This document shows, piece by piece, positions 8,100-17,000 of a stretch of 58,969 nucleotides of DNA. Numbering within the stretch: the first letter of the stretch is position 1; every line of letters starts with the position of its first letter. This stretch comes from Streptacidiphilus melanogenes. GTDB lineage: Bacteria > Actinomycetota > Actinomycetes > Streptomycetales > Streptomycetaceae. The stretch lies in assembly GCF_000787835.1 (NCBI RefSeq), contig NZ_BBPP01000011.1:112708-171676 (forward strand). Reading direction: 5' to 3'. The notes under the pieces are model-generated. The model did no database searches, was not told the DNA's origin, and saw nothing but the letters and a program-made list of their open reading frames with translations. Both the position numbers and the translations under genes were made by a program.

Positions 8100-8606
8100 G
8101 TGAGGCAGACGACGAAGAGCAAACCCCTGGCCGTCTTCGACCTGGACGGCACGCTGGCCGAGACCGGGCATCGGCAGCACTTCCTGGAGCGACAGCCCCG
8201 GGACTGGAGGGGCTTCTTCGGCGCGCTGCACCGGGATCCTCCGCTGGACGAGGGCGTGCGGCTGCTCCTGGAGGCGGCCGCGACCTGCGAGATCGTCTAT
8301 CTCACCGGCCGCCCCGAGCGCTGCCGCCGGGACACCGCGGACTGGCTCACCCGTCAGCGTCTGCCCGAGGGACGTCTCCTGATGAGGGGCGACGCCGACC
8401 GGCGCCCGGCCCGCACGATCAAACTGGAGGCGCTGCGCGGCCTCGACCGCGGCCGGGAGCTGCGCATGCTCGTCGACGACGACGAACTGGTCTGCGACGC
8501 CGCCGAACGGGCCGGCTTCCGGGTCGTCCGGGCCCGATGGGCGAGCACGTCGCAACTTCCGTCGACCGCCCTGCGGGACGCACAGGAACGCGAGGGCCGG
8601 ACCTGA
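8100..8606 (+). CDS. HAD phosphatase, polynucleotide kinase 3'-phosphatase type
   Basis: A 168-residue HAD-superfamily protein. Motif I is FDLDGTLAET (nucleophile Asp), motif II is YLTGRPE, and motif IV is LVDDDE. HRQHFLERQPRDWRGFF matches the cap region of the phosphatase half of bacterial and phage polynucleotide kinase/phosphatases, and RLLMRGDADRRPARTIK also fits that group. It may remove phosphate from a nucleic-acid 3' end or a small nucleotide. The kinase half is absent. Start: GTG 8100 in GTGAGGCAGACG, with no convincing ribosome site, so the message may be leaderless. It begins 41 nt after the MerB-like gene. Confidence 0.82.
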   Translation: MRQTTKSKPLAVFDLDGTLAETGHRQHFLERQPRDWRGFFGALHRDPPLDEGVRLLLEAAATCEIVYLTGRPERCRRDTADWLTRQRLPEGRLLMRGDADRRPARTIKLEALRGLDRGRELRMLVDDDELVCDAAERAGFRVVRARWASTSQLPSTALRDAQEREGRT

Positions 8607-8652
8607 CCGACGAGGCCGCACGCCGAGGTCGCCGGAGAGCCGACCGCCCTGC

Positions 8653-8916
8653 TCAGGTCTGCGGAACGCACCGCACGGCCCACGTGCACGCCATGAAGCC
8701 GCCGAGCAGGTGGACCACCTGTGTGTCGACCCAGGCGGGATCGTCGAGCGCCGCGTCGACCAGGACGGCGTCGACGGTGTGCCCCTCGTCCTCCAGCATC
8801 TTGCGCAGGTAGGCGCCCGGTGCGGAGCGGAGCTCCTGCCGCTCGTCCTCGTTCAGGTCGAGGCGGTAGGCCTCGACGGTGTGGCCCGCCGATCGGGTCC
8901 GGGTCATCCGCGCCAT
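8653..8916 (-). CDS. Small conserved-looking peptide with GG motif and Cys-containing tail
   Basis: An 87-residue product from ATG 8916 with AGGAAGGA upstream. The N-terminal 70 residues are acidic and helical (VEAYRLDLNEDERQELRSAP, YLRKMLEDEGHTVDAVLVDA). The end is distinct: HLLGG followed by a 14-residue hydrophobic tail, FMACTWAVRCVPQT, with two Cys. This leader-plus-short-Cys-tail shape recalls double-glycine peptide precursors. However, no modification enzyme, peptidase-transporter or immunity gene is adjacent, so a RiPP role is only a possibility. It is divergent from the membrane gene at 9140, with a strong palindrome between them. Confidence 0.6.
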   Translation of the reverse strand: MARMTRTRSAGHTVEAYRLDLNEDERQELRSAPGAYLRKMLEDEGHTVDAVLVDAALDDPAWVDTQVVHLLGGFMACTWAVRCVPQT

Positions 8917-9046
8917 GGAACGGTGTCCTTCCTGGTCAGGCCCCCATTGGGCACCACGCTAGGCCGCGCGCACCCGGCCTGCGCGGTGGACCGGCTGAAC
9001 AGAGCAACGCCCGGCGCCCACCGCGCGCACCACGGGCTGCCGGCCG

Positions 9047-9076
9047 CGTCGTCTCAACCCACGGGTTGAGGCGACG
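9047..9076. promoter_or_regulatory. Long near-perfect palindrome in divergent promoter region
   Basis: Arms CGTCGTCTCAACCC (9047-9060) and GGGTTGAGGCGACG (9063-9076) are separated by 2 nt, with a single non-Watson-Crick pair. The core CTCAACCC-AC-GGGTTGAG is perfect. A 2-nt spacer is poor for an RNA hairpin, so it is probably a dimer-binding operator shared by the genes at 8916 (reverse) and 9140 (forward). Confidence 0.6.
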
Positions 9077-9139
9077 ATCCACCCGAGGTCAACTCCCGGG
9101 CCGAGGTGCCGCGCTCCCGCGAACGGCAAGCTCGAAGCC

Positions 9140-9661
9140 ATGACGACGACCGACTACCTGATCTCCGCCGCGCTGGTCCTCCTGGTGATCCCGCAGGTCC
9201 GCGGCACCCGCCTGACCGTGCGGAACATGCTGCTGCCGCTGGTGGCCGTCGCCGCCGCGGCGGCGTACTACCTCAAGTCCTTCCCGACGCAGGGCCACGA
9301 CATCCAACTCGACGTCGCTGGTGTCCTCGTGGGCGCCGCCCTGGGTGCCGCGTGCGGCGCCGCGACCGACCTGAGCCGGGTCGTGGACGGAGTGGCCGTG
9401 GCCAGGGCCGGGGTGATCGCGGCGGCGCTGTGGATCGTGGGCATGGCCTCGCGGGCCGGGTTCGAGTTCTGGGCCACGCACAGCGGCTCGTCGACGATCG
9501 CGTCCTTCAGCCGCTCCAACCTGATCACCGGTTCCGCCGCCTGGACGGCCGGGCTGCTGCTGATGGCGCTGGCGCAGGTCCTCGCGCGGCTGGCCGTGGT
9601 CCGGGCCAAGGCGCGGCGGGTCGCGACCCTGACGGCCGCTCCGCAGCCGCACCGGGTCTGA
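9140..9661 (+). CDS. Multi-pass membrane protein (CcdC/DUF1453-like)
   Basis: A 173-residue protein with about five hydrophobic helices: DYLISAALVLLVIPQV, MLLPLVAVAAAAAYYL, VAGVLVGAALGAACGAA, AGVIAAALWIVGMA and WTAGLLLMALAQVLARL. It resembles the small CcdC/DUF1453-type integral membrane proteins of actinobacteria, for which no firm role is known. No catalytic motif is visible. The gene precedes a two-component system by 65 nt and could be its target or a membrane partner; this is inferred from position only. Confidence 0.7.
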   Translation: MTTTDYLISAALVLLVIPQVRGTRLTVRNMLLPLVAVAAAAAYYLKSFPTQGHDIQLDVAGVLVGAALGAACGAATDLSRVVDGVAVARAGVIAAALWIVGMASRAGFEFWATHSGSSTIASFSRSNLITGSAAWTAGLLLMALAQVLARLAVVRAKARRVATLTAAPQPHRV

Positions 9662-9726
9662 CCAGGATGGCCTCGCGGTCCGGCCCCGGTCTCCACGTCC
9701 GCCCGGCTGCCCCTATCCTTCGGACC

Positions 9727-10950
9727 ATGGCGGATCTTGGGGAGGGCACGTCGGTCGCGGTCAGCCCGCGGCTGGGCGCGGCGATCGACCGTGCCCGGGC
9801 GCGGCGCGAGCAGCGCGCCCGGCGGCTGCGGCCGGTGGTCTGGGGCATCCTGGTCGCGATTCTCGTGCAGACCGTCCTCGCCGCTCCGGGGCCGGGGCTG
9901 CACGGGACGCGCCTCGCCGTGGCCCTGCTGCTGACGGGATGCCTGCTCCCGCTGGCGGCCGTGGCCTCGGCGCGCTGGACGATCACGAACCCCCGTTCCT
10001 GCATCGCCTTCTCCCTGACCGTCAGCGGTTTCGGGCTCGCGCTCGGCGGGCTCCAGCACGGGTCGACGACCGTGCTGCCGCTGTCCGTCGCCGTGCTGAC
10101 CGCCTTCCTGGTTCTGCCGCGCCGGTCGGCAGCCGGGCTCAGCGGCGTCCTGGTGGCCGCCCTGGTCGGCGTCTGGGTCGCCGGAACGGACGGCGACGCG
10201 GGGCAGCTGCTCGGCCAACTGCTGTTCTGCGCGGTCCTGGCGCTGATGGCCCTCAGCATGCGGCAGGCGGGCGACAACGAGGAACGCGCCGAGCTGCTGC
10301 TCGCCCAACTCGAGGACGCTCGGGAGGCCGAAGCCGAGGCCGCCGCCCTGGCCGAGCGCACGCGGATCGCCCAGGATCTGCACGACCTGCTCGCGCAGAC
10401 GCTGTCGGGCCTGGCCATCCAGGTGCAGGCCGCGCGGCAGATGGCCCGGCGTCAGGGGGCCGGTCCGGAGCTGAGCGAGATCCTGGACCGGGCCGGCGGG
10501 CTCGTCAAGGACGGGTTGGGGGAAGCCCGCCGGGCCGTCGGCGCGCTGCGTGGGCAGCAGGCCCCCTCGCTGGAGCGGCTCCAGGAGCTGGTGGAGCGCT
10601 ACCGCATGGATCTGGAGCTCGACGTGGCGCTGTCCGTCGTCGGGGCGAGCCGCCCGCTGCCGGCCCCCGCGGATCTCGCGCTGTACCGGGGCGCCCAGGA
10701 GGCGTTGACCAACGCGGCCCGCTACGCCCGCGGCGCCCGCACCACGGTGACCCTCCGCTACGAACCGGCGGTCACCGTGCTGACCGTCGAGGACCGGCGG
10801 CTCATGCCCGGTCCGGCCCCGGTGCCGCCGGTCGTCGGCTCCGGTCTGGGCCTGGTCGGCATGCGCGAGCGGCTGAGCGAGGCCGGCGGCAGTTCGGCGG
10901 CGGGGCCGACGCAAAACGGTTGGCTGGTGCGGATGGAGGTTCCGGCATGA
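9727..10950 (+). CDS. Sensor histidine kinase, NarL/DesK-type (HisKA_3)
   Basis: A 407-residue kinase from ATG 9727. Residues about 35-175 contain five to six transmembrane helices with short loops and no large sensor domain, as in DesK-like kinases. A coiled segment (residues 178-210) leads to the dimerisation box AQDLHDLLAQTLSGLAIQVQ, whose His is the phosphorylation site. The ATPase domain shows the N-box EALTNAARYARG and the G-box GSGLGLVGMRERL. The signal is probably a membrane or small-molecule stimulus. Its stop overlaps the start of the response regulator as ATGA, so they form a coupled pair. Confidence 0.93.
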   Translation: MADLGEGTSVAVSPRLGAAIDRARARREQRARRLRPVVWGILVAILVQTVLAAPGPGLHGTRLAVALLLTGCLLPLAAVASARWTITNPRSCIAFSLTVSGFGLALGGLQHGSTTVLPLSVAVLTAFLVLPRRSAAGLSGVLVAALVGVWVAGTDGDAGQLLGQLLFCAVLALMALSMRQAGDNEERAELLLAQLEDAREAEAEAAALAERTRIAQDLHDLLAQTLSGLAIQVQAARQMARRQGAGPELSEILDRAGGLVKDGLGEARRAVGALRGQQAPSLERLQELVERYRMDLELDVALSVVGASRPLPAPADLALYRGAQEALTNAARYARGARTTVTLRYEPAVTVLTVEDRRLMPGPAPVPPVVGSGLGLVGMRERLSEAGGSSAAGPTQNGWLVRMEVPA

Positions 10951-11714
10951 CGGAGACCGGCGTCGACGCGGGGACCGGTGTCGACGTGGCACCCGCGGGC
11001 CCGATCCGGGTCCTGATCGCGGGCGACCAGCAGGTCGTCCGCGGCGGTCTGGTGCTGCTGATCGGCATGTTCGACGGCATCGAGGTGGTCGGCTCCGCCC
11101 GCGACGGCGCGGAGGCGGTGACGCTGACCGAGCAGCTCCGCCCCGACGTGGTGCTGATGGACCTCGACATGCCGGTCCTCGGCGGGGTCGCGGCCACGGC
11201 CCTGGTGCGGGAGAAGGCCCCGGGCACGGCGGTGCTCGTGCTGACCACGTATGCGGACGACGACTCCGTCTTCCCGGCGCTCCGGGCCGGCGCACGCGGC
11301 TACCTGACCAAGGACGCCGACCACGAGGACGTCGAGCGGGCCATCCGGCACGTGCGCGGCGGAGGCACCTGGCTCGACCCGGTGGTCCAGGCCAGGCTCG
11401 TCACCGCCTTCCGGTCCGGCGACCCCGCACCGACGGCAGCCGGCACCGCAGGCACGGCCGCGGGCAGCGCCGCGTCGGACTCCGCCGCCTCTGGACCCGA
11501 TGCGTTGCCCGACGGCCTGACCCGGCGCGAGGCCGAGGTCCTGGCACTCATCGCCCAGGGCCTGTCCAACGCGCAGATCTGTGCCCGCCTCGTCGTCAGC
11601 CCGGCCACGGTGAAGACCCACATCAACCACATCTTCGCCAAGATCGGCGCCACCGACCGCGCCCAGGCGGTGGGTTACGCCTACCGCAACCGGCTGACCG
11701 AGCCGACCGCCTGA
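10947..11714 (+). CDS. LuxR/NarL-type response regulator
   Basis: A 255-residue partner of the preceding kinase, overlapping it by 4 nt (ATGA). An unusual 20-residue leader precedes the receiver domain, which has the phospho-acceptor Asp in VVLMDLDMPVLGG and the conserved Lys in GYLTKDAD. An Ala/Ser/Gly-rich linker (TAAGTAGTAAGSAASDSAAS) connects to a C-terminal LuxR helix-turn-helix (LTRREAEVLALIAQGLSNAQICARL...TVKTHINHIFAKIG). It binds DNA as a dimer after phosphorylation. The target is unknown; the upstream membrane gene at 9140 is one candidate. Its stop is only 5 nt from the convergent reductase gene. Confidence 0.94.
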   Translation: MTETGVDAGTGVDVAPAGPIRVLIAGDQQVVRGGLVLLIGMFDGIEVVGSARDGAEAVTLTEQLRPDVVLMDLDMPVLGGVAATALVREKAPGTAVLVLTTYADDDSVFPALRAGARGYLTKDADHEDVERAIRHVRGGGTWLDPVVQARLVTAFRSGDPAPTAAGTAGTAAGSAASDSAASGPDALPDGLTRREAEVLALIAQGLSNAQICARLVVSPATVKTHINHIFAKIGATDRAQAVGYAYRNRLTEPTA

Positions 11715-11719
11715 CGGGC

Positions 11720-12283
11720 CTACCGCTGCACGCGGTAACGGAGGTGGACGACCTTCGAGGGGAAGGTGCGGGTTCCGAGGAGTTCGAGGTCCACGCGGCG
11801 CCCGCGCCGGGGGAAGAACGGAACGCCGCCGCCGACGAGCAGCGGGTGGACCCGGACGCGGTACTCGTCGACCAGACCGAGCGCGGCCGCCTCGGCCGCG
11901 AGCGTCGCGCCGCCGATCGCGACGGCGCCCTCCCCCGGCTCGGCCCGCCACCGCTCGATCTCCTCCGCAACGCCGCCGGAGGCCAGGCGCGCGCGGCCCT
12001 GCACCGCCGTCAGCGTGGTGGAGAACACCACCTTCGGCAGGGGCTTCCAGAGCCCGGCCCATTCCAGCTTCGCCGCGTCGAGCTGCGGATCCTCATCCGC
12101 CGTCTCCCAGTACAGCATCGTCTCGTAGAGCCGGCGTCCCAGCAGGTAGACGCCGACCTCCCGGATCTCGTCGGTGACGAAGCCGAAGAGTTCCTCATCA
12201 GGCGCCGTCCAGTTGAAGTCGCCGTCCGGGCCGACGATGTAGCCGTCCAGCGAGACGCCCATGGAACAGATCACGGTGCGCAT
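11720..12283 (-). CDS. RibD C-terminal / dihydrofolate-reductase-like protein
   Basis: A 187-residue protein from ATG 12283, directly behind a strong AGGAGGAGGT. The N-terminus (MRTVICSMGVSLDGYIVGPD) and LLGRRLYETM, the Gly-rich nucleotide-binding segment (AVAIGGATLAAEAAALGLVDEYRV) and VHPLLVGGGVPFF are characteristic of the RibD_C/YwjB/YyaP family. These adopt the dihydrofolate reductase fold and are NADPH-dependent reductases of mostly unknown substrate. They are frequently isolated genes. The gene ends almost against the response regulator and follows the PAS-phosphatase gene on the same strand by 40 nt, so co-transcription with it is possible. Confidence 0.9.
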   Translation of the reverse strand: MRTVICSMGVSLDGYIVGPDGDFNWTAPDEELFGFVTDEIREVGVYLLGRRLYETMLYWETADEDPQLDAAKLEWAGLWKPLPKVVFSTTLTAVQGRARLASGGVAEEIERWRAEPGEGAVAIGGATLAAEAAALGLVDEYRVRVHPLLVGGGVPFFPRRGRRVDLELLGTRTFPSKVVHLRYRVQR

Positions 12284-12323
12284 GGGACCTCCTCCTCGGT
12301 GATCCCAGCAGCCTCGCAGAGCG

Positions 12324-13880
12324 TCAGCCGCTCCCCGGCTCGCAACACGCCGGAGTCGGACCAGGGCACGCAGGGGTCTCGCAGCTGCACGGCAGGGACA
12401 GCCACACCGCCTTGCCCTCGGCGGTCGCCCGCGTCCCCCAGCGGTCCGCGAGCGAGTCGACCAGGCGCAGGCCACGCCCCGACTCCTCCGCCTCCTTCGC
12501 ATGGCGTGCGCGCGGCAGGAACGGGCTGCCGTCGCTGACCTCCAGACTCAGCTCCCCGTCGGCGAGGCGCAGGCGGACCCGGATCGGGCCGCAGGCGTGG
12601 CGGACGGCGTTGGTGACCAGCTCGGAGCAGAGCAGCGCGGCGGTGTCGGCGACGTCGGGGGCACAGGACCAGCGGGCCAGGGCGTCGCGCAGGAAGCGCC
12701 GGGCCGCGCCCGGCGCGGTGGGGTCGGCCGGGAGGTCGGAGGAGTGCGCGGCCTGCGCCGGCTCGGGGATCCTGGCCAGCAGCAGGGTGACGTCGTCGCC
12801 GTAGTCGTCCGGCGCGGGCAGCAGCGAGGCCAGGATCTCGTCCGCGGCGCGTTCCAGGTCGTCGTCCTCGGCGAGGAACTTCTTCAGGCTGCGGGCCAGG
12901 CCGTCGATCTCGGCCTGGAGGTCGCCGACGGGCGTCTCGACGAGGCCGTCGGTGTAGAGGGCGAGCACCGATCCCGCCGGCACGGGCAGGGTCACCTGCA
13001 GGTGCGGCACCTCGCCCACCCCGAGCGGCACGCTGACCGGGACGTCCAGGATCCTGGCCTGCTGGTCGGGCTCCACCAGCAGCACGGGCAGGTGCCCGGC
13101 CGAACAGAGCGTCAGCTCGCCCGCGTCGGCGTCGAGGACCAGGTAGCAGCAGGTCACCAGCTGGTCCGGCAGTTCCGCGACGACGGCGTCCAGCGCCTGC
13201 ATCAGTTGCCACGGCGCCATCCCGGTCTTGGCCAGGGCGTGTGCCGCGGAGCGGAGTTGGCCCATGACCGCGGCGGCCTCCAGGCCCCGGCCCATGACGT
13301 CCCCGATGAGGATGCCGACGCGGCCGGCGCCGAGCGGGACCAGGTCGAACCAGTCGCCGCCGACCCCGGCGCCCTGCCGGGCCGGCAGCCACCGGGCCGC
13401 GGTCACCACCCCCGGCACCGGCGGCGGCGAACCCATCAGGCTGCGCTGGAGGGTGAGCGCGACGTGGCGCTGCTGCTCGTAGAGCCCGGCCAGCGCCGCC
13501 TCCACCGCCTTGCGGTCGCTGACGTCGCGGATGGCGGCGGACAGCAGCGTCCCGTCGGCGGTCTCCAGCGGACTGAGGCTGATCTCGACGGGGAACTCGT
13601 CCCCGTTCTTGCGCAGTCCGAAGAGATCGAGGCCCGCCCCCATGGGGCGGACCCGGCGGTCGGCGACGTAGCGGTGGCGATGGCCCGCATGGGCCCGGCG
13701 GAAGCGCTCGGGGACCAGCACCTCCACCGGGGCGCCCAGCAACTCCTCGCGGCAGTAGCCGAACAGCGCCTCCGTCTGCGCGTTGACCAGGGCGATCCGA
13801 CCGTCCCTGTCGCAGATGACCATCGCGTCGGGCGCCGCCTCCAGTAGCGCCCGGAAGGTCTTCTCCGTCGTCGTCCCCAC
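12324..13880 (-). CDS. PAS-SpoIIE phosphatase-HATPase regulatory protein
   Basis: A 518-residue soluble switch protein starting at GTG 13880. Residues 5-125 form a PAS domain ([19 protein letters not shown]...[12 protein letters not shown] [15 protein letters not shown]). Residues about 140-370 form a PP2C/SpoIIE phosphatase with metal-binding motifs [21 protein letters not shown] and YGDDVTLLL. Residues about 380-495 form an RsbW-like HATPase ([39 protein letters not shown]). Such proteins dephosphorylate anti-anti-sigma factors and phosphorylate or bind them through the kinase domain, controlling stress or developmental sigma factors. The extreme C-terminus is Cys-rich ([19 protein letters not shown]), which is unusual and might bind metal or sense redox. 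Confidence 0.93.
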   Translation of the reverse strand: MGTTTEKTFRALLEAAPDAMVICDRDGRIALVNAQTEALFGYCREELLGAPVEVLVPERFRRAHAGHRHRYVADRRVRPMGAGLDLFGLRKNGDEFPVEISLSPLETADGTLLSAAIRDVSDRKAVEAALAGLYEQQRHVALTLQRSLMGSPPPVPGVVTAARWLPARQGAGVGGDWFDLVPLGAGRVGILIGDVMGRGLEAAAVMGQLRSAAHALAKTGMAPWQLMQALDAVVAELPDQLVTCCYLVLDADAGELTLCSAGHLPVLLVEPDQQARILDVPVSVPLGVGEVPHLQVTLPVPAGSVLALYTDGLVETPVGDLQAEIDGLARSLKKFLAEDDDLERAADEILASLLPAPDDYGDDVTLLLARIPEPAQAAHSSDLPADPTAPGAARRFLRDALARWSCAPDVADTAALLCSELVTNAVRHACGPIRVRLRLADGELSLEVSDGSPFLPRARHAKEAEESGRGLRLVDSLADRWGTRATAEGKAVWLSLPCSCETPACPGPTPACCEPGSG

Positions 13881-14065
13881 CGCACCGCCTCTTGCTCCGA
13901 ACCCGCTCGCGGACCTCCCGAGCGGCCCATTGGAGCACGACTTCCCAGGGCATATGCCGCCGTGTCGGTTATTGTCCGCAAGCCCGCTGTTTTCCGTCGA
14001 CTTCCACCGACGCGACGCTCTCCTCGACCTTGCTCAGCCGACCGGTCGGCCCGGCCCTGTCGCGG

Positions 14066-17000
14066 TCACCCCGTCGCGGGGTCGGCGCCGGTCTGCCAGC
14101 GGGCGACCGGGTTGCCGAGCCAGCGGCCGTGGTCGGGGACCGACTCGCCGCGCATGACCAGCGAGGACGGGCCGACCACGGTTCCGTCGCCCACCCGCGA
14201 GCCGGGCAGTGCGATGGCGTGCGGGCCGACCGTCGCGCCCTCGCCGACGGTGACGCCGTCCATCCGCATGAGGCGGTCGTGGAAGAGGTGCGTCTGGACC
14301 ACCACGCCGCGGTTGAGGGACGCGCCGTCGCCGATGCGGACCAGGTCGGTCTCGGGGAGCCAGTGCGTCTCGCACCACACGCCGCGGCCGATGCGCGCGC
14401 CCAGCGTGCGCAGCCACAGGGCGAGGAAGGGGGTCCCGATCAGGGAGCCGCCGAGCCAGGGCATGGCCAGCACCTCGACGAAGGTGTCGAAGAGCTCGTT
14501 GCGCCACACGAACGAGCTCCACAGCGGCTGCTGCCCCACCCGGAACCTGCCGACCAGCAGCCACTTCGCCGCGGTGGTGAGCAGGCAGGCCGCCACCCCG
14601 CCGCCGACCATCAGCACCCCGGCGACCAGCACCCCGACCGTCAACCCGTCGACGTCGAGCGTCCGCTGGAGCAGCAGCACCGCGACGTCCGCCAGCAGGG
14701 CGCTGAGCAACACCGGCACGGTCCGGCACAGTTCGACGGCCGCGCGGGCCCACACCAGGCGGCGGGGCGGCTCGTAGGTGCGCGCCGTCTCCGCCTGCTC
14801 GGGGCTGCGGTGCATGGGGAACCCGGGGCGGCCGAGCCAGGAGCCGCGGGCCGCGGCCTGCGGGGGCGCGTCGGACAGCACGCCCACCAGCGCGTCGTCG
14901 GCCAGGCCCCGGCCCGGTCCCACGATCGCGGAGTTGCCGACGAACGAGCGCCTGCCGACGGTGGCGGTGCCCAGGCGCATCCAGCCGCCGCGCGTCTCGA
15001 AGGGCGCGAGCAGGGTGTCGTCAGCGAGGAACGCCTGGTCGTCGACGTGCATCAGGCCGGGCAGGCCCAGCACCGTCGAGGCCTCCACCTGGCGGCCCAC
15101 CCGGGCGCCGAGCAGGCGCAGCCACGCCGGTGTCAGCAGGCCGGCGTAGAGCGGGAAGAGGGCTCCCCGGGCGGCGCCCATGAGCCGGTGCACCAGCCAC
15201 GCGCACCAGGCCTCCTTGCCGTGCGCGGGGTGGATGCCGGGGACGAGCGGACGCGAGAGCACCCGTACCGTGGCGGCCAGCAGCAGGGCGTAGAGGACCG
15301 CAGTGGCCAGGACCAGCGGCATGCTCAGCTCCAGGAGTGCGACGCAGACCCGGCTGAAGTCGGCCGTGCGCCCGACCGCCAGGTAGAGCACCCACAGGGC
15401 CGGGGCCGCGGCGAGCAGCGGCAGCAGCTGCCCCAGCGGCAGGGCGGCGGCGTACGCCGCGGTCCAGCGCCGGGAGCGGCGGTGCCGCGGGGCGGGCCAG
15501 GGGGCGAACGGCGAGGACGCGTCCGGCCGGGCCGGGGAGCCGTGCACGCGCTGGTGGGCGGGGACCGTGCCGTTCACGCAGCTGCCGGGTGCCACGTCGG
15601 CGCCGTCGCCGATGTCGGCTCCCGGCATCAGCATGCTGCGGGTGCCGACGCGCGCTCCGGCGCCGATGCGGACGGCGCCGAGGTGCAGCACGTCGCCGTC
15701 GAGCCACCAGCCGGCCAGGTCGGCCTCGGGTTCCACGGAGCAGCCGTCCCCGAAGGTCGCCAGGCCGGTGACCGGCGGCATGGCGTGGAGGTCGACGTGC
15801 GCGCCGACCCGGCAGCCCAGCATCCGGGCGTAGCGGGGGGCCATCGGGGTGCCGATCACGGAGGCGATGTTGAAGCTCGCCGCGATGCGCTCGGCCGTCC
15901 ACAGGCGCAGGTGCGCCGATCCGCCGCGCGGGTGGCTGCCGGGCCGCAGACGGGCCGTCAGCGCGCGTGCGCCCAGCACGCCGATCGTCGCGCGCCCCGG
16001 CGCGCTGGCCAGCACCAGCCAGCCCGCGCCGATCAGCCACCAGGAGGTGTGCACCGTCCACGGCAGTGGGCCGATCACGTCGTCCAGCGCCCCGAGCACG
16101 AGCACCCAGCGCAGGCCGGACAGCACGGAGAGCACGGCCAGGACCAGGGCCTGGTAGACGGCGGCCCGGCGCGGCGTGGGACGGACCTCGCGCCGGTGCC
16201 CGGTCGGCGCGGACGCCTCGTCCAGGCGTGCGGCGAACTCGCCCAGCCGCGGGCTCTGGTACAGGTCGGCGACGCCGACGCCCGGGTGGCGGTCGCGCAG
16301 CGCCGAGATGAGCCGGGCGGCGCTCAGGCTGCTGCCGCCCAGGAGGAAGAAGTCGCTGTCGGCGTCGACGGGGACGCCGAGCAGCTGCTGCCACTGTTCG
16401 GCCAGCCACCGGGCCGTGCCGGTCAACTCCGGTCCGTCACCGAACGGTTCGTCCGTGGCCGGCAGCGGCCAGGGCAGTGCGGCGCGGTCGACCTTGCCCG
16501 AGGTCCTGGTGGGCAGTTCGGGGAGCACCGCGAGGACCGGCACCAGGGCCGCGGGCAGGCGCTCCAGGAGCAGTCGGCGGCCGTCCGCGCGGTCGGGCGG
16601 CGTCGCCGGGTCTTCCGGAACCAGGTAACCGACGAGGACCTGGCCGCCCGCCGCGGTGCTCTTCACCGACGCGGCCGCCGCGCGGACGCCGGGCAGGGCC
16701 AGCAGCGCGGCCTCGACCTCGCCGAGCTCGATCCGGCGGCCGCCCAGCTTGACCTGGTCGTCGGCGCGTCCGACGAAGACCAGGCCCTCCGGGTCGGCCC
16801 GGACCAGGTCGCCGCTGCGGTAGACGCGTTGGCCGGGCAGGGCCGGGTGGGAGCGGAACTTGGCGCGGTCCTTCTCCGCGTCGAGGTAGCGGGCGGTGCC
16901 GACGCCCGCGATGAGCAGCTCGCCGGTGCCGCCCCAGGGGACCTCCCGTCCCTCCGGGTCGACGACCGCCACCTCCCAGCCGGCCAGCGGGTGGCCGATG

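Noticed and set aside
7364-8606. Mercury-resistance operon
   Set aside because: Only a MerB-like protein is present; no MerA, MerR, MerT or MerP homologue is encoded nearby, so an operon is not supported.
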